A stretch of DNA of 64,000 nt, from NCBI GenBank assembly GCA_947626395.1, contig CANQRU010000010.1, forward strand, positions 1-64,000, read 5' to 3'. The stretch is from an uncultured Lachnospiraceae bacterium. Lineage in GTDB: Bacteria; Bacillota; Clostridia; Lachnospirales; Lachnospiraceae. Of the stretch, positions 43,445 through 52,959 are shown piece after piece; the stretch's first letter is position 1, and each line of letters starts with the position of its first letter. The position numbers and the translations under genes are program-made. The notes beneath the pieces are model-generated. The model did not search any database, was not told the origin of the DNA, and was given only the letters and a program-made list of their open reading frames with translations.

Positions 43445-43555
43445 AATACATTTCACATTATCTCCATAAACGATTCAGATTCACTAAAGGTTTCCGCTTT
43501 ATGATGGGTCTCAGAAACAAAAGCCGTGTTCCATAAACGGCAAAAGGAGGAGACT

Positions 43556-44788
43556 ATGTCATATTTCATGAATCGAAACGGAGAATCGGATTCTGTTGCA
43601 GTTTTGAAGAGGCCGCGGACGGCGCGTCTGTTTCTGGCGCTGCTGGCGGCCTTTTGTCTGTGCGCGGCCTGGGTCGTTCCGGCCAGAGCGGAAGGGGGAC
43701 TTGCGCTTTACACGAATTATCCCGGAATGTCGGTGGAACCCGGAGACAGCCTGAGTCTGACGGTCAATATGGACAATCTGACCGGCGCGGCGCTGGACGC
43801 GGACGTGACCATCACATCCATGCCGGACGGCTGGGACGGCTATCTGCAGGGCGGAAGCTATCAGATCAGCCGGATCCATGTTCCGGCGGGCGAGAACAGC
43901 GCCACGATGACGCTGCATCTCACGGTTCCCGGAGAACTGGAGGAAGGAAGCTATAAGGTGAAGGTTCACGCGCAGGCCGTGGGTCTGGAAGCGTCCGACG
44001 ATGTGGAATTTAATTTCCAGGCGGCGAGCCAGGAGGCGGGCCGCGGTACATTTACTTCCGAATATCCGGAGCAGGAAGGCGCGTCCGGGACCAATTTCAG
44101 CTTCAGCGCCACGCTGATTAACAACAGCTTAAAGCCTCAGACCTATAACCTGTCCTCCAACGCGCCGGCGGGCTGGAGCGTCAGTTTCCTGCCCTCCGGA
44201 GAGACCACGGCGGTGGCCGCTATCGATGTGGAGGCGGGAGCCAGTCAGGCGCTCACCGTATCGGTGAAGCCTCCGGAAAGAGTGGAGTCCGGCGAGTACC
44301 GGATTTCCTGCAGCGCCGTTTCGGCGGCGGAGACATTGTCCACGGACCTCAGTGTGACGATCACCGGTACCTATGGTCTGGAAATGTCCACGCCGGACGG
44401 CCGGTTAAGCTTTGACGCCAACGCGGGCAAGGCTTCGGACGTGACTCTTTACATCACCAACACAGGCAATGTGGATCTGGAAAATGTGTCCCTGAATTCC
44501 TCCGCTCCCAGCGGCTGGACGGTAACCTATAACCTGGATGATAATATCATCGAGTCCCTGCCGGCCGGCAGCACTTCAGAGGTTGTCGCCAGCGTGAAGC
44601 CGGGCAACGACGCCATTACCGGAGATTATGTGACTTCCTTCAGCGTCACCAGCGAGCAGTCTTCGGATCAGCTGGAATTCCGCGTGTCGGTAAAGACCAG
44701 CACCATGTGGGGCATCGTAGCCGTGGCCATCGTGGCGGTCGTGGCCCTGGGGCTGGAATACGTATTCCGCAAATTCGGCAGGCGCTAG
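43556..44788 (+). CDS. Exported NEW3-domain protein with C-terminal anchor
   Basis: A 410-residue protein with a signal peptide (about 28-50, ending PARAEG), three immunoglobulin-like repeats of the NEW3/CARDB type (for example PEGGLALYTNYPGMSVEPGD-like starts, PAGWSVSFLP, PSGWTVTYNL), and a C-terminal TM helix (about 385-402) with a basic tail. NEW3 proteins next to ABC-2 transporters are thought to act as extracytoplasmic partners. ATG 43556 follows AAAGGAGGAG; the upstream GTG at 43526 has no ribosome site. It lies between the two ABC transporters. Confidence 0.82.
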   Translation: MSYFMNRNGESDSVAVLKRPRTARLFLALLAAFCLCAAWVVPARAEGGLALYTNYPGMSVEPGDSLSLTVNMDNLTGAALDADVTITSMPDGWDGYLQGGSYQISRIHVPAGENSATMTLHLTVPGELEEGSYKVKVHAQAVGLEASDDVEFNFQAASQEAGRGTFTSEYPEQEGASGTNFSFSATLINNSLKPQTYNLSSNAPAGWSVSFLPSGETTAVAAIDVEAGASQALTVSVKPPERVESGEYRISCSAVSAAETLSTDLSVTITGTYGLEMSTPDGRLSFDANAGKASDVTLYITNTGNVDLENVSLNSSAPSGWTVTYNLDDNIIESLPAGSTSEVVASVKPGNDAITGDYVTSFSVTSEQSSDQLEFRVSVKTSTMWGIVAVAIVAVVALGLEYVFRKFGRR

Positions 44789-44811
44789 AGTGCCGGAGAG
44801 GAGGAACTACG

Positions 44812-46011
44812 ATGGATGTGACAGAGAGGAGTCCGGGAATCGAGGCGGACACGGCCGCCATGGCAGATGCGGTCGTGAAGGCTCCGTTCAGTCAGACAGA
44901 CGCCATGGCTGATGAAACCGGAAAGACATTGTCCGGTCAGAAACCAGCCGCAGCAGGAGAAGGTGCGTCTGACCGGGCTGCGGCGTCTGACCTGACAGAT
45001 GCGTCAGGCCGTCGGCCGATTATCCACACGGAAGGCCTGACCAAAAAATACGGCTCCAAGGTGGCCGTATCCGACCTGAACCTGGACATTTATCCGGGAG
45101 AAATTTTCGGTCTGCTGGGCCCCAACGGCGCTGGCAAGACCACGACGACGTTAATGCTTCTGGGGCTTTCGGAGCCTACCTCCGGGAAAGCCTGGATTGA
45201 CGGAAAGGACTGCACCAGGGAGCCCATCGCGGTGAAGCGGATCGTCGGCTATCTGCCGGACAACGTAGGCTTCTACGGCGATATGACCGGCAGGGAGAAC
45301 CTGCGGTTTACCGGGCGGCTGAACGGACTGCCGGACGACCTGATCGAGAAGCGGATCGATGAACTTCTGGACAAGGTAGGCATGACGGAAGCGGCGGATC
45401 AGAAGACCGGAACCTATTCCCGCGGTATGCGCCAGAGGCTGGGCGTGGCGGATGTGCTGATGAAGGACCCGAAGGTGGTCATCATGGACGAGCCGACCCT
45501 GGGCATCGACCCGGAGGGCATGCGGGAACTGATGGAACTGATCCGGCGTCTGGCGGCGGACGACGGCCGGACGATCCTGATCTCCTCCCACCAGCTGTAC
45601 CAGATCCAGCAGATATGCGACCGGGTGGGGCTGTTCGTGGAAGGCAGTCTGGTGGCCTGCGGCAAGATCGACGAGCTGGCCCGCAGCATGCAGCAGGAAG
45701 GCGTCAGCATTCTGGAGACGGCGGCGTTTCCGGACGACGCGGGCTTCCGGGAGCTGCTTCAGAGCCTTGGAAATGTGGAGAGCGTGGAACGGACGGGCGA
45801 TTTCTATGTGGTCCGGTCCCGCTATGATGTGAAGAGAGAACTGCTGCGCAGATCTCTGGACGCCGGATACACGCTTTCTCTGATCCGTCAGAGGGAGAAC
45901 GATCTGGACGAGATCTACCGCAGATATTTTGAGGAGGCAGGTGAGGAGCATGAAGGCGGAGACGGTAAGAGAGCAAAGCGTTTCGGAATCTTCGGCAAAG
46001 CCGGCAGATGA
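44812..46011 (+). CDS. ABC-2 type transporter ATP-binding protein (second)
   Basis: A 399-residue ATPase. Walker A is GPNGAGKTT, the signature SRGMRQRLG and Walker B VVIMDEPTLGIDP. Residues 1-72 are a disordered Ala/Asp-rich extension before the usual start (PIIHTEGLTKKYGSK), absent from normal members. The signature begins YSRGM instead of LSGG, as in Ccm/Nod-type exporters. GAGAGGAGG precedes the ATG. Confidence 0.88.
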   Translation: MDVTERSPGIEADTAAMADAVVKAPFSQTDAMADETGKTLSGQKPAAAGEGASDRAAASDLTDASGRRPIIHTEGLTKKYGSKVAVSDLNLDIYPGEIFGLLGPNGAGKTTTTLMLLGLSEPTSGKAWIDGKDCTREPIAVKRIVGYLPDNVGFYGDMTGRENLRFTGRLNGLPDDLIEKRIDELLDKVGMTEAADQKTGTYSRGMRQRLGVADVLMKDPKVVIMDEPTLGIDPEGMRELMELIRRLAADDGRTILISSHQLYQIQQICDRVGLFVEGSLVACGKIDELARSMQQEGVSILETAAFPDDAGFRELLQSLGNVESVERTGDFYVVRSRYDVKRELLRRSLDAGYTLSLIRQRENDLDEIYRRYFEEAGEEHEGGDGKRAKRFGIFGKAGR

Positions 46012-47059
46012 TATGGGGCAGGCGGGAGAAACCGTTTTTCAAGCTGGTACGTCAAAACACAGTCAGGAAAAAGCAGTGCGGAGTGGCAAAAATAGCAGAC
46101 ATGCCGGTAACGGCCGCGCCCGCAGCGGTCTCTACGCCCTCTACCGCAAGGAGATGGCGGACCATCTGCACAGCGGAAGATTTCTGATCGTGCTGGCGCT
46201 GATCATTCTGACCAGCTACGCCAGCCTGTACGGCGCGGTCTCCAATCTGTCGGACGCGGTGGCCGCGGATTCCGACTATATTTTCCTGAAGCTGTTTACG
46301 TTAAGCGGAAGCACGATCCCGTCGTTTACGACATTTATCGCGCTGCTGGGGCCGTTCGTGGGTCTGACGCTGGGCTTTGACGCCATCAACAGCGAGCGGT
46401 CGGAGGGAACGCTGAACCGCCTGATCTCCCAGCCCATCTACAGGGACGCGGTGATCAACGGCAAATTCCTGGCGGGGGCTACGATCATCCTGGTCATGGT
46501 CCTGTCCATGGGGCTGTTCATCGGGGCTGTTGGGATCTTAAAGACCGGAATTCCTCCTACCGCGGAGGAAGTGGGCCGGGCGGCGGTATTTCTGCTGTTT
46601 ACGGCAGTGTATATCTGCTTCTGGCTGTCGCTGTCGATCCTGTTCTCCGTGCTGTGCCGCCACGCGGCCACATCGGCCATGTTGGGGATCGGGCTTTGGA
46701 TCTTCTTCGCCCTGTTCATGAGCCTGGTGGCGTCGATTGCGGCCGGCGCGCTGTATCCGATCAACGATACGGCCACGGTGGGCCGGGTGCTCGATAATTA
46801 TGAGTGCCAGACCATGATCAACCGGCTGTCGCCTTACTATCTGTACAGCGAAGCGGTGTCCACGATCATGGACCCGTCGGTGCGGACCACCAACCTGGTC
46901 CTGCCGCAGCAGCTGTCCGGCGCGATCACCGGCTATCTGTCCCTGGGACAGAGCGTGCTGCTGGTCTGGCCGCATCTGACCGGGCTTGCGGCGCTGACCG
47001 CCGTTATGTTCGCCGGTTCCTACATCGGCTTCATGCGCAGGGAGGTCCGGAGCCGCTGA
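45950..47059 (+). CDS. ABC-2 type permease (second)
   Basis: A 369-residue membrane protein whose first 60 residues are hydrophilic and low-complexity (rich in Ser, Gln, Lys), followed by six TM segments. LYALYRKEMADHL marks the usual ABC-2 start. It overlaps the ATPase gene by 62 nt in another frame. The start is uncertain: GTG 45941 and TTG 45929 are also possible; ATG 45950 is favoured. It pairs with the second ATPase. Confidence 0.82.
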   Translation: MKAETVREQSVSESSAKPADDMGQAGETVFQAGTSKHSQEKAVRSGKNSRHAGNGRARSGLYALYRKEMADHLHSGRFLIVLALIILTSYASLYGAVSNLSDAVAADSDYIFLKLFTLSGSTIPSFTTFIALLGPFVGLTLGFDAINSERSEGTLNRLISQPIYRDAVINGKFLAGATIILVMVLSMGLFIGAVGILKTGIPPTAEEVGRAAVFLLFTAVYICFWLSLSILFSVLCRHAATSAMLGIGLWIFFALFMSLVASIAAGALYPINDTATVGRVLDNYECQTMINRLSPYYLYSEAVSTIMDPSVRTTNLVLPQQLSGAITGYLSLGQSVLLVWPHLTGLAALTAVMFAGSYIGFMRREVRSR

Positions 47060-47141
47060 CGTTTGGGCCGCTCTGTGAAAGTTTTGTGAAACTTGAGGCG
47101 CGGGCCTTGATTTCATGGAGAAAAAGAAGGAAAATACAGAT

Positions 47142-47816
47142 ATGCGGGTATTGATCTTGGGAAATGAAAAACATACAGCTGCATATGTGGAGGAGGCGCT
47201 GCGCCAGGTCTGGTGCGAGACGGAGATCTGCGCGGATGCGGATCAGGGATACTTTGCCTTAAAGCAGGATGATTACGACGCGGTGATCCTGGGAGAGGCG
47301 CTGGACGGAATGGACTGGTCCGCGTTTCTGGAAAAGACGCGCAGGGACGGGTGCCAGATGCCGGTGATCGTACTTTTTTCCGGAGATCCGGGCGCCCAGG
47401 CGCGGATCCGCGCGCTGGAGAACGGAGCGGATTATTGTCTGCACATGCCGGTGGACGAAGGGGAGTTCCTGGCAGTTCTGAAAGCGGTCGAAAGACGCCG
47501 GGGCAGCCTTCTTCCGGAGCGGCTTTCGGCAGGCGATCTGTATCTGGATCAGTCTACCTTCACGCTGTCGGGCCCGGCGGGTACGATCCAGCTGGGCAGG
47601 CGCGAATTCGACGTGATGCGTCTTCTGATGGTCAACCGCGATATCGTTGTGTCCAAGGAAATGATGCTGAACCGGATCTGGGGAGGCCGGCCGGACGCCG
47701 TGGATAATAACGTGGAGGTCTATATCTCATTTCTGAGGAAGAAGCTGGAAATGCTGAAGGTCCACGCGTCGATCGTGACCATGCGCCGTCTCGGCTATAA
47801 GCTGACGGCGGAGTGA
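47142..47816 (+). CDS. OmpR-type regulator with degenerate receiver domain
   Basis: A 224-residue protein with a receiver-like domain (1-118) and a winged-helix DNA-binding domain (about 130-224: LGRREFDVMRLLM, VDNNVEVYISFLRKKL). The phosphoacceptor Asp is replaced by Gly (G51 in VILGEALDGMDW), the acidic pair near residue 8 is GNEK, and the switch Lys is Met (CLHMP). It should not be phosphorylated in the normal way. No histidine kinase is next to it. It probably controls the ABC-2 operon. ATG 47142 has AGAAGGA upstream; ATG 47115 lacks one. Confidence 0.87.
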   Translation: MRVLILGNEKHTAAYVEEALRQVWCETEICADADQGYFALKQDDYDAVILGEALDGMDWSAFLEKTRRDGCQMPVIVLFSGDPGAQARIRALENGADYCLHMPVDEGEFLAVLKAVERRRGSLLPERLSAGDLYLDQSTFTLSGPAGTIQLGRREFDVMRLLMVNRDIVVSKEMMLNRIWGGRPDAVDNNVEVYISFLRKKLEMLKVHASIVTMRRLGYKLTAE

Positions 47817-47874
47817 GCGGACGGCCGTAATAACAGCAGGACGATTTTGAAAACAGAGAAGGGTTTCAGGAAGG

Positions 47875-47910
47875 CAGCTGCGGCCGGGATTCGGCCGCGG
47901 CTGTTCTTTG
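47875..47910 (+). terminator. Terminator after the degenerate regulator
   Basis: CAGCTGCGGCCG (47875-47886) pairs with CGGCCGCGGCTG (47892-47903), with one G-T pair, followed by TTCTTTG. Confidence 0.7.
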
Positions 47911-47920
47911 CATATTTCTT

Positions 47921-47949
47921 TTGTCAAATACGCAAATGTGTGTTATACT
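47921..47949 (+). promoter_or_regulatory. Promoter for the lipid kinase
   Basis: TTGTCA (47921-47926) and TATACT (47944-47949) have a 17-bp spacer, about 70 bp before the start codon. Confidence 0.75.
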
Positions 47950-48020
47950 TTACACGTCGGCGGTATACGGCGCGGATCCGTTGGGAAATGCCGTGTAAGG
48001 CCGCAGTGTTGGAGGGCGTC

Positions 48021-48938
48021 ATGTACCATTTTATTATAAATCCCAATGCCAGCGGAGGGAAAGGTCTTAAGGCCTGGCGGCGGGCCGAGAAGGAACTGAA
48101 GCGCAGAGGCGTGGAATACCGGGCGTTTCTGACGGAGAAAAAGGGCGATGCCGAAAGATTCGCCGCAGAATTGACGGACGGCTGCAGGGAGCCGCTGACG
48201 ATCGCCGCTGTCGGCGGGGACGGTACGGTCGGAGAAGTCGCCGGAGGGCTTGCCTTCAGCGGCCCGGTGACCATGGGGTATATCCCGGCCGGTTCCGGCA
48301 ACGATCTGGCGAGAAGCTTAAAGCTTTCAAAGAGGCCCATAAAGTGCCTGCAGAAGATTCTGGATCCATCTGCCTATAAGCTGCTGGATTACGGCGTGGC
48401 ATCCTACGGCGGCCAGTCGGAACACCGCCGCTTTATGGTGAGCGCGGGGATCGGCATGGACGCGGCGGTCTGCCATAATATCGCCGCGGTTCGGGACAAG
48501 AAGAAAGGCATTTTTCTCGGCAAATGGAACTATCTGGTGTTGGGGATCCGGCAGCTGATCCTGGCGAAGCCGGTGAAGGGGTATCTGCTCCTGGACAGCA
48601 TGAAGAGAGTGGAATTCAACCATATTTATTTTGTATCGTTTCATATTCATTCCTATGAAGGCGGCGGGTTTCTGTTCGCGCCCGGGGCGGATCCCGGCGA
48701 CGGCAGGCTGGACGTGCGGGTGGTCCATCAGGACCATAAGCTCCGGCTGATACCGATCCTTCTGGGGGCGCTTCTTGGGAGTAAGAAGAATTATCCCGGT
48801 TCCAGGCTGTACAGCTGCCGGGAGGCGGAGATCCATCTGGAGCGCGAGATGCCGGCGCATTATGACGGGGAGAGCTGCGGAAGACAGAAGGATCTGCACG
48901 TCCGGTGTATTTCGAGCAAGATCCGGATGATCGTGTAG
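48021..48938 (+). CDS. Diacylglycerol/lipid kinase family protein
   Basis: A 305-residue DagK/YegS-type lipid kinase that uses ATP to phosphorylate diacylglycerol or a related lipid. The nucleotide site is [13 protein letters not shown], and [10 protein letters not shown] near the N-terminus and [10 protein letters not shown] are also family motifs. ATG 48021 follows GGAGGG; the upstream frame from 47847 crosses the terminator and promoter, so it is not real. Substrate undetermined. Confidence 0.88.
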   Translation: MYHFIINPNASGGKGLKAWRRAEKELKRRGVEYRAFLTEKKGDAERFAAELTDGCREPLTIAAVGGDGTVGEVAGGLAFSGPVTMGYIPAGSGNDLARSLKLSKRPIKCLQKILDPSAYKLLDYGVASYGGQSEHRRFMVSAGIGMDAAVCHNIAAVRDKKKGIFLGKWNYLVLGIRQLILAKPVKGYLLLDSMKRVEFNHIYFVSFHIHSYEGGGFLFAPGADPGDGRLDVRVVHQDHKLRLIPILLGALLGSKKNYPGSRLYSCREAEIHLEREMPAHYDGESCGRQKDLHVRCISSKIRMIV

Positions 48939-48990
48939 AAGATACGGCGGCGGGAGCCGGAGAAAAACAGATAAGAGGGACAGTTGCAGT

Positions 48991-49566
48991 ATGAGGATCG
49001 GACAGGGATACGACGTACACCGCCTGGCAGAAGGGCGGGATCTGATACTTGGGGGAGTGAAGATCCCCTATGAGAAGGGACTTCTGGGGCATTCGGACGC
49101 GGATGTGCTGATCCACGCGGTCATGGACGCGCTTCTGGGCGCGGCGGCGCTCGGCGATATCGGACAGCATTTTCCGGATACGGATCCGGCCTATGAAGGG
49201 ATCTCCAGCGTGGAGCTTCTGAAGCGCGTAGGCGCGCTGCTGGAAGAGCATGGTTATGTGATCGAGAACATCGACGCCACGATCATCGCCCAGCGGCCGA
49301 AGCTTGCGGCGTGGCGGCCGCAGATGGCGGAGAATATGGCGGAGGCGCTGCATATCGGCGCGGACCGCGTCAGCGTGAAGGCGACCACCGAGGAGGGACT
49401 TGGGTTCACGGGGAGCGGCGAAGGAATTTCGGCCCAGGCCATTTGCCTGTTGACATCGGTGGAGGATTACTGTTATGATGACAGGATGAACGCGGCGCAG
49501 CCCCAGTGCGCGGGCTGTCCCGGCTGCGGGCAGAGGATGGAAGCGTATTCGGATCGGGTTAAGTGA
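48991..49566 (+). CDS. ispF: 2-C-methyl-D-erythritol 2,4-cyclodiphosphate synthase with Cys-rich tail
   Basis: A 191-residue enzyme of the MEP isoprenoid pathway. The start [12 protein letters not shown] with metal-binding Asp-x-His, the [19 protein letters not shown] segment and [20 protein letters not shown] are diagnostic. The usual protein is about 157-160 residues and ends near AICLL; here about 30 residues follow, with [11 protein letters not shown] containing four Cys. This tail may bind metal or be a chance extension. IspD is not adjacent. Confidence 0.93.
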   Translation: MRIGQGYDVHRLAEGRDLILGGVKIPYEKGLLGHSDADVLIHAVMDALLGAAALGDIGQHFPDTDPAYEGISSVELLKRVGALLEEHGYVIENIDATIIAQRPKLAAWRPQMAENMAEALHIGADRVSVKATTEEGLGFTGSGEGISAQAICLLTSVEDYCYDDRMNAAQPQCAGCPGCGQRMEAYSDRVK

Positions 49567-49692
49567 GATAGATGCCGCAGATGGAACCGACGTGGCTGAG
49601 CAGCGCGGAAATGTGCCGGAGCGCAGAAGGACAGCGCTGATGGGGCAGAACAGTAATCAGAAGCCGCAGGAAGGACAGCAGGGACGCATTGT

Positions 49693-49740
49693 GCGCATGT
49701 AAGAAAGTGTCATCAGGCGCATGTAAGAAAGCGTCAAAAG
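49693..49740 (+). repeat. 24-bp tandem repeat between ispF and cysS
   Basis: GCGCATGTAAGAAAGTGTCATCAG (49693-49716) is repeated with changes at 49717-49740. The 232-bp gap (49567-49798) has no T-box or other leader that I recognise. Confidence 0.85.
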
Positions 49741-49798
49741 AAACAGAAAACAGGTCATAGATATACGGAACAGAGTTCAGGGAGGAATCATTTCAGAT

Positions 49799-51211
49799 AT
49801 GAAGATCTTCAACACATTGAGCAGGAGAAAAGAAGAATTTGTGCCGCTGGAGCCGGGCAAAGTCAAGATGTATGTCTGCGGCCCCACGGTCTACAACTAT
49901 ATCCACATCGGCAACGCCAGACCCATGATCGTCTTCGACACGGTGCGGCGGTATTTTGAGTATAAAGGTTACGAGGTTAATTTCGTATCCAATTTCACCG
50001 ATGTGGACGACAAGATCATCAATAAGGCGCTGGAGGAGGGCGTGGACGCGTCCGTGATCTCCGAGCGGTTCATCGCCGAGTGCAGAAAGGACATGGCGGG
50101 CCTGAATGTGAAGCCGGCCACGACCCATCCCCAGGCGACGAAGGAGATCGAGGGGATGCTCGCCATGATCCACACGCTGATCGAGAAAGGCCACGCCTAT
50201 GTGGCTGCGGACGGAACCGTGTATTTTCGGACGGAGTCATTTCCGGAATACGGAAAGCTTTCTCACAAGAACCTGGATGAGCTGCAGTCCGGTTTCCGCG
50301 AGATCAAGGTGACCGGCGAGGAAGGCAAGGAGGACCCGAACGATTTCGTTCTGTGGAAACCGAAGAAGGAGGGCGAGCCATACTGGGAATCGCCCTGGTG
50401 CGAGGGTCGTCCCGGCTGGCATATCGAGTGCTCGGTCATGGCGAAGCGCTATCTGGGCGATGAGATCGACATCCACGCCGGCGGCGAAGACCTGATCTTC
50501 CCCCATCACGAGAATGAGATCGCCCAGAGCGAGTGCGCCAACGGCAAGCCGTTTGCGAAGTACTGGATGCACAACGGTTTTTTGAATATTGACAATAAGA
50601 AGATGTCCAAGTCCCTGGGGAATTTCTTCACGGTCCGGGAGATCAGCGAGAAATACGACCTGCAGGTGCTGCGATTCTTCATGCTGGGTGCTCATTACCG
50701 CAGTCCGCTGAATTTCAGCGCGGAGCTGATGGAGGCGTCGAAGAACGGTCTGGAGCGGATCCGGACGGCGGTCGGGAAGCTGGCGGAGCTTCAGCAGAAG
50801 GCGCAGGGCGCGGTTTCCATGACGGCGGCCGAGCAGGAGAATGCGGCCGCGGTAAAGGACCTGGTCGCCAAATACGAAGCCGCCATGGACGATGATTTCA
50901 ACACGGCCGACGCCGTCTCCGCCATCTTTGAGCTGGTGAAGCTCAGCAATTCCACGGCGGATGAGAAGAGCAGCCCGGCGTACGTGTCGTATCTGAAGGA
51001 GACGATCGAGAAGCTCTGCGATGTGATGGGCATCGTCACCGAGGTAAAGCATGAGGCGCTGGATGCGGAGATCGAGGCCATGATCCAGGCGCGGCAGGAG
51101 GCCAGGAAGGCGAAGAATTACGCGCTGGCCGACGAGATCCGCGGGAAGCTGTCCGATATGGGCATCATTCTGGAAGATACGAGAGAGGGCGTGAAATGGA
51201 AACGCGCGTAG
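49799..51211 (+). CDS. cysS: Cysteinyl-tRNA synthetase
   Basis: A 470-residue class I synthetase. The HIGH-type motif is YIHIGNARP and the KMSKS motif is intact (KKMSKSLGN). Zinc ligands are seen in MYVCGPTVYN and CSVMAK, with HHENEIAQSE. The DALR/anticodon part is in the last 120 residues. It uses Cys, ATP and tRNA-Cys. It overlaps mrnC by 16 nt. Confidence 0.97.
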   Translation: MKIFNTLSRRKEEFVPLEPGKVKMYVCGPTVYNYIHIGNARPMIVFDTVRRYFEYKGYEVNFVSNFTDVDDKIINKALEEGVDASVISERFIAECRKDMAGLNVKPATTHPQATKEIEGMLAMIHTLIEKGHAYVAADGTVYFRTESFPEYGKLSHKNLDELQSGFREIKVTGEEGKEDPNDFVLWKPKKEGEPYWESPWCEGRPGWHIECSVMAKRYLGDEIDIHAGGEDLIFPHHENEIAQSECANGKPFAKYWMHNGFLNIDNKKMSKSLGNFFTVREISEKYDLQVLRFFMLGAHYRSPLNFSAELMEASKNGLERIRTAVGKLAELQQKAQGAVSMTAAEQENAAAVKDLVAKYEAAMDDDFNTADAVSAIFELVKLSNSTADEKSSPAYVSYLKETIEKLCDVMGIVTEVKHEALDAEIEAMIQARQEARKAKNYALADEIRGKLSDMGIILEDTREGVKWKRA

Positions 51212-51807
51212 GCGATGGCCGGATGGCGGGAGCCGCTGCCGGGGCAACTGTCTGTGAGACGGTCGTCGGTGCAGCAGCTGGCGGCAAGGCAGGCGCTGGC
51301 GAATCGGGTGCTGGCAAAGAGACGGCCGATAGGGCAGGCGCCGGCGAGACAGTTCCGGCCGGGCAGGAACCCGCGGCGCTTCCAGCTCATTTCAAGGAAA
51401 TATTCCACCTTCATGCAGTGGACGCAGCGGCTTATTCGCCGCTGGCGCTCGCCTATATCGGCGACGCGGTCTACGAGGTGATGATCCGTACACGCGTCGT
51501 GAACCTGGGCAATATGCAGGTCAACAAGATGCACCGCCACGACGCGAATCTGGTAAAGGCGGAGACGCAGGCGCGCATGATCCGGCTTCTGGAGCCGGAG
51601 CTTACGGAGGAGGAGGACGCCGTCTACAGGCGGGGGCGCAACGCCAAGTCTGCTTCCGGCGCCAAGAACGCGTCGGTCATCGACTACCGCACAGCCACCG
51701 GCTTTGAAGCGCTGGTGGGCTATCTGTACCTGACGGAGCGGCTGGACCGGCTGGCGCAGCTGGTTGGCCTTGGGCTTGAGAAGATAGGAGAATTTGACGG
51801 AGAATGA
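51196..51807 (+). CDS. mrnC: Mini-ribonuclease 3
   Basis: A 203-residue protein whose residues about 75-200 match Mini-III, an RNase III-like nuclease that matures 23S rRNA in Firmicutes. The catalytic segment is ALAYIGDAVYEVMIR and the second motif YRTATGFEALVGYLYL. There is no dsRNA-binding domain, as usual. Residues 1-70 are an Ala/Gly/Glu-rich extension overlapping cysS by 16 nt; standard Mini-III is about 140 residues. No better downstream start was found. rlmB overlaps the end by 4 nt. Confidence 0.9.
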   Translation: METRVGDGRMAGAAAGATVCETVVGAAAGGKAGAGESGAGKETADRAGAGETVPAGQEPAALPAHFKEIFHLHAVDAAAYSPLALAYIGDAVYEVMIRTRVVNLGNMQVNKMHRHDANLVKAETQARMIRLLEPELTEEEDAVYRRGRNAKSASGAKNASVIDYRTATGFEALVGYLYLTERLDRLAQLVGLGLEKIGEFDGE

Positions 51808-52610
51808 GCAGATACAGGGATGAGAAAAACGGCGCCGGTGCGCGGCCGCGCCCGGAAGAAGCGGAGAGCGGGCCGACATTGATCGAGGGCCGCAACGCGG
51901 TGCTGGAGGCGTTCCGCTCCGGCAGGACCATAGACAGGCTGTATGTGCTGGACGGCTGCAAGGACGGTCCGGTGCAGACGATCCTGCGGGAGGCCAGAAA
52001 GCAGCCGGACCTGATCCTGAATTTTGTTAAGAAGGAACGGCTGGACCAGATGTCGGCGTCCGGCCATCACCAGGGCGTGATCGCCCAGGCGGCGGCTTAC
52101 GAATACGCCGCGGTGGAGGATATCCTGGAGAACGCCAGGAAGAAGGGAGAACCGCCGTTTGTGATCCTTCTGGACGGCATCGAGGATCCCCATAATCTGG
52201 GCGCCATTATCCGCACGGCGAATCAGGCCGGGGCCCATGGAGTCATTATCCCAAAGCGGCGGGCCGTGGGACTGACCGCGACGGTGGCGAAAACCTCGGC
52301 GGGAGCGTTAAACTACACGCCGGTTGCCAAGGTGACGAACCTGACGGCCGCTATCGAGCAGCTGAAGAAGGAAGGACTCTGGTTTGTCTGCGCCGACATG
52401 GAGGGAGAGGTCATGTACGATCTGAACCTGACCGGGCCTATCGGCCTGGTGGTGGGCGGCGAGGGCGACGGCGTGAGCAAGCTGGTGAAGGAGAACTGCG
52501 ATATGGCCGCGCGGATCCCGATGAAGGGCGACATCGACTCGCTGAACGCATCTGTGGCGGCGGGAATCCTAGCCTATGAGATCGTGCGCCAGAGACTGAA
52601 CGGAAAGTGA
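51804..52610 (+). CDS. rlmB: 23S rRNA (guanosine-2'-O-)-methyltransferase RlmB
   Basis: A 268-residue TrmH-family enzyme. Residues about 28-105 form the substrate-binding domain (LIEGRNAVLEAF) and the rest a SPOUT domain with DGIEDPHNLGAIIRTA, GGEGDGVSKL and IPMKGDIDSLNASVAAGI. It methylates G2251 of 23S rRNA. The mrnC-rlmB order after cysS is common in Firmicutes. It starts within the last codon of mrnC (ATGA). Confidence 0.93.
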   Translation: MSRYRDEKNGAGARPRPEEAESGPTLIEGRNAVLEAFRSGRTIDRLYVLDGCKDGPVQTILREARKQPDLILNFVKKERLDQMSASGHHQGVIAQAAAYEYAAVEDILENARKKGEPPFVILLDGIEDPHNLGAIIRTANQAGAHGVIIPKRRAVGLTATVAKTSAGALNYTPVAKVTNLTAAIEQLKKEGLWFVCADMEGEVMYDLNLTGPIGLVVGGEGDGVSKLVKENCDMAARIPMKGDIDSLNASVAAGILAYEIVRQRLNGK

Positions 52611-52640
52611 ATGCAGAATAAACGGCGGAATGCAGAGAAA

Positions 52641-52731
52641 TGACTGGATGCAAATGAATGACCGAGTGCAAATGAATGACCGAATGTAAATAAATGACCG
52701 AATCCGGCCGGGCCGCGCGATCCGCGCGGCC
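52641..52731 (+). repeat. 18-bp tandem repeats and GC hairpin after rlmB
   Basis: Three 18-bp units on the model TGACCGAATGCAAATGAA lie at 52641-52658, 52659-52676 and 52677-52694, with a partial fourth to 52705. A hairpin follows: GGCCGCGCG (52711-52719), loop ATC, CGCGCGGCC (52723-52731), without T-run. The remaining gap to ldh (about 230 bp) has no clear promoter that I can assign. Confidence 0.85.
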
Positions 52732-52959
52732 TGAACGCGTTAACGCTGATATGCGGGAAAACATCAGCGGCACATTTTCTGCGGTCCTGCTGATTTATGG
52801 AGAAAAGCGCTGGCGATATTCCGGCTGTATCATATCGGCAGGCAGAAAAAACTGCCATATCAAAAGACGCATTGTGACATCCGGAGAAAACCATACGGCG
52901 TACGTTATATTTTGCAAGAGGACAGAGATACTAAGGAAAGGATAAAAAGGAGGCCAATC

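Noticed and set aside
49567-49798. T-box leader expected before cysS
   Set aside because: No T-box core, specifier stem or terminator found; only a 24-bp tandem repeat is visible.
52861-52911. Possible promoter or Rex site before ldh (TTGTGACAT and TTATATT)
   Set aside because: No -35/-10 pair with 16-18 bp spacing and no complete Rex palindrome.
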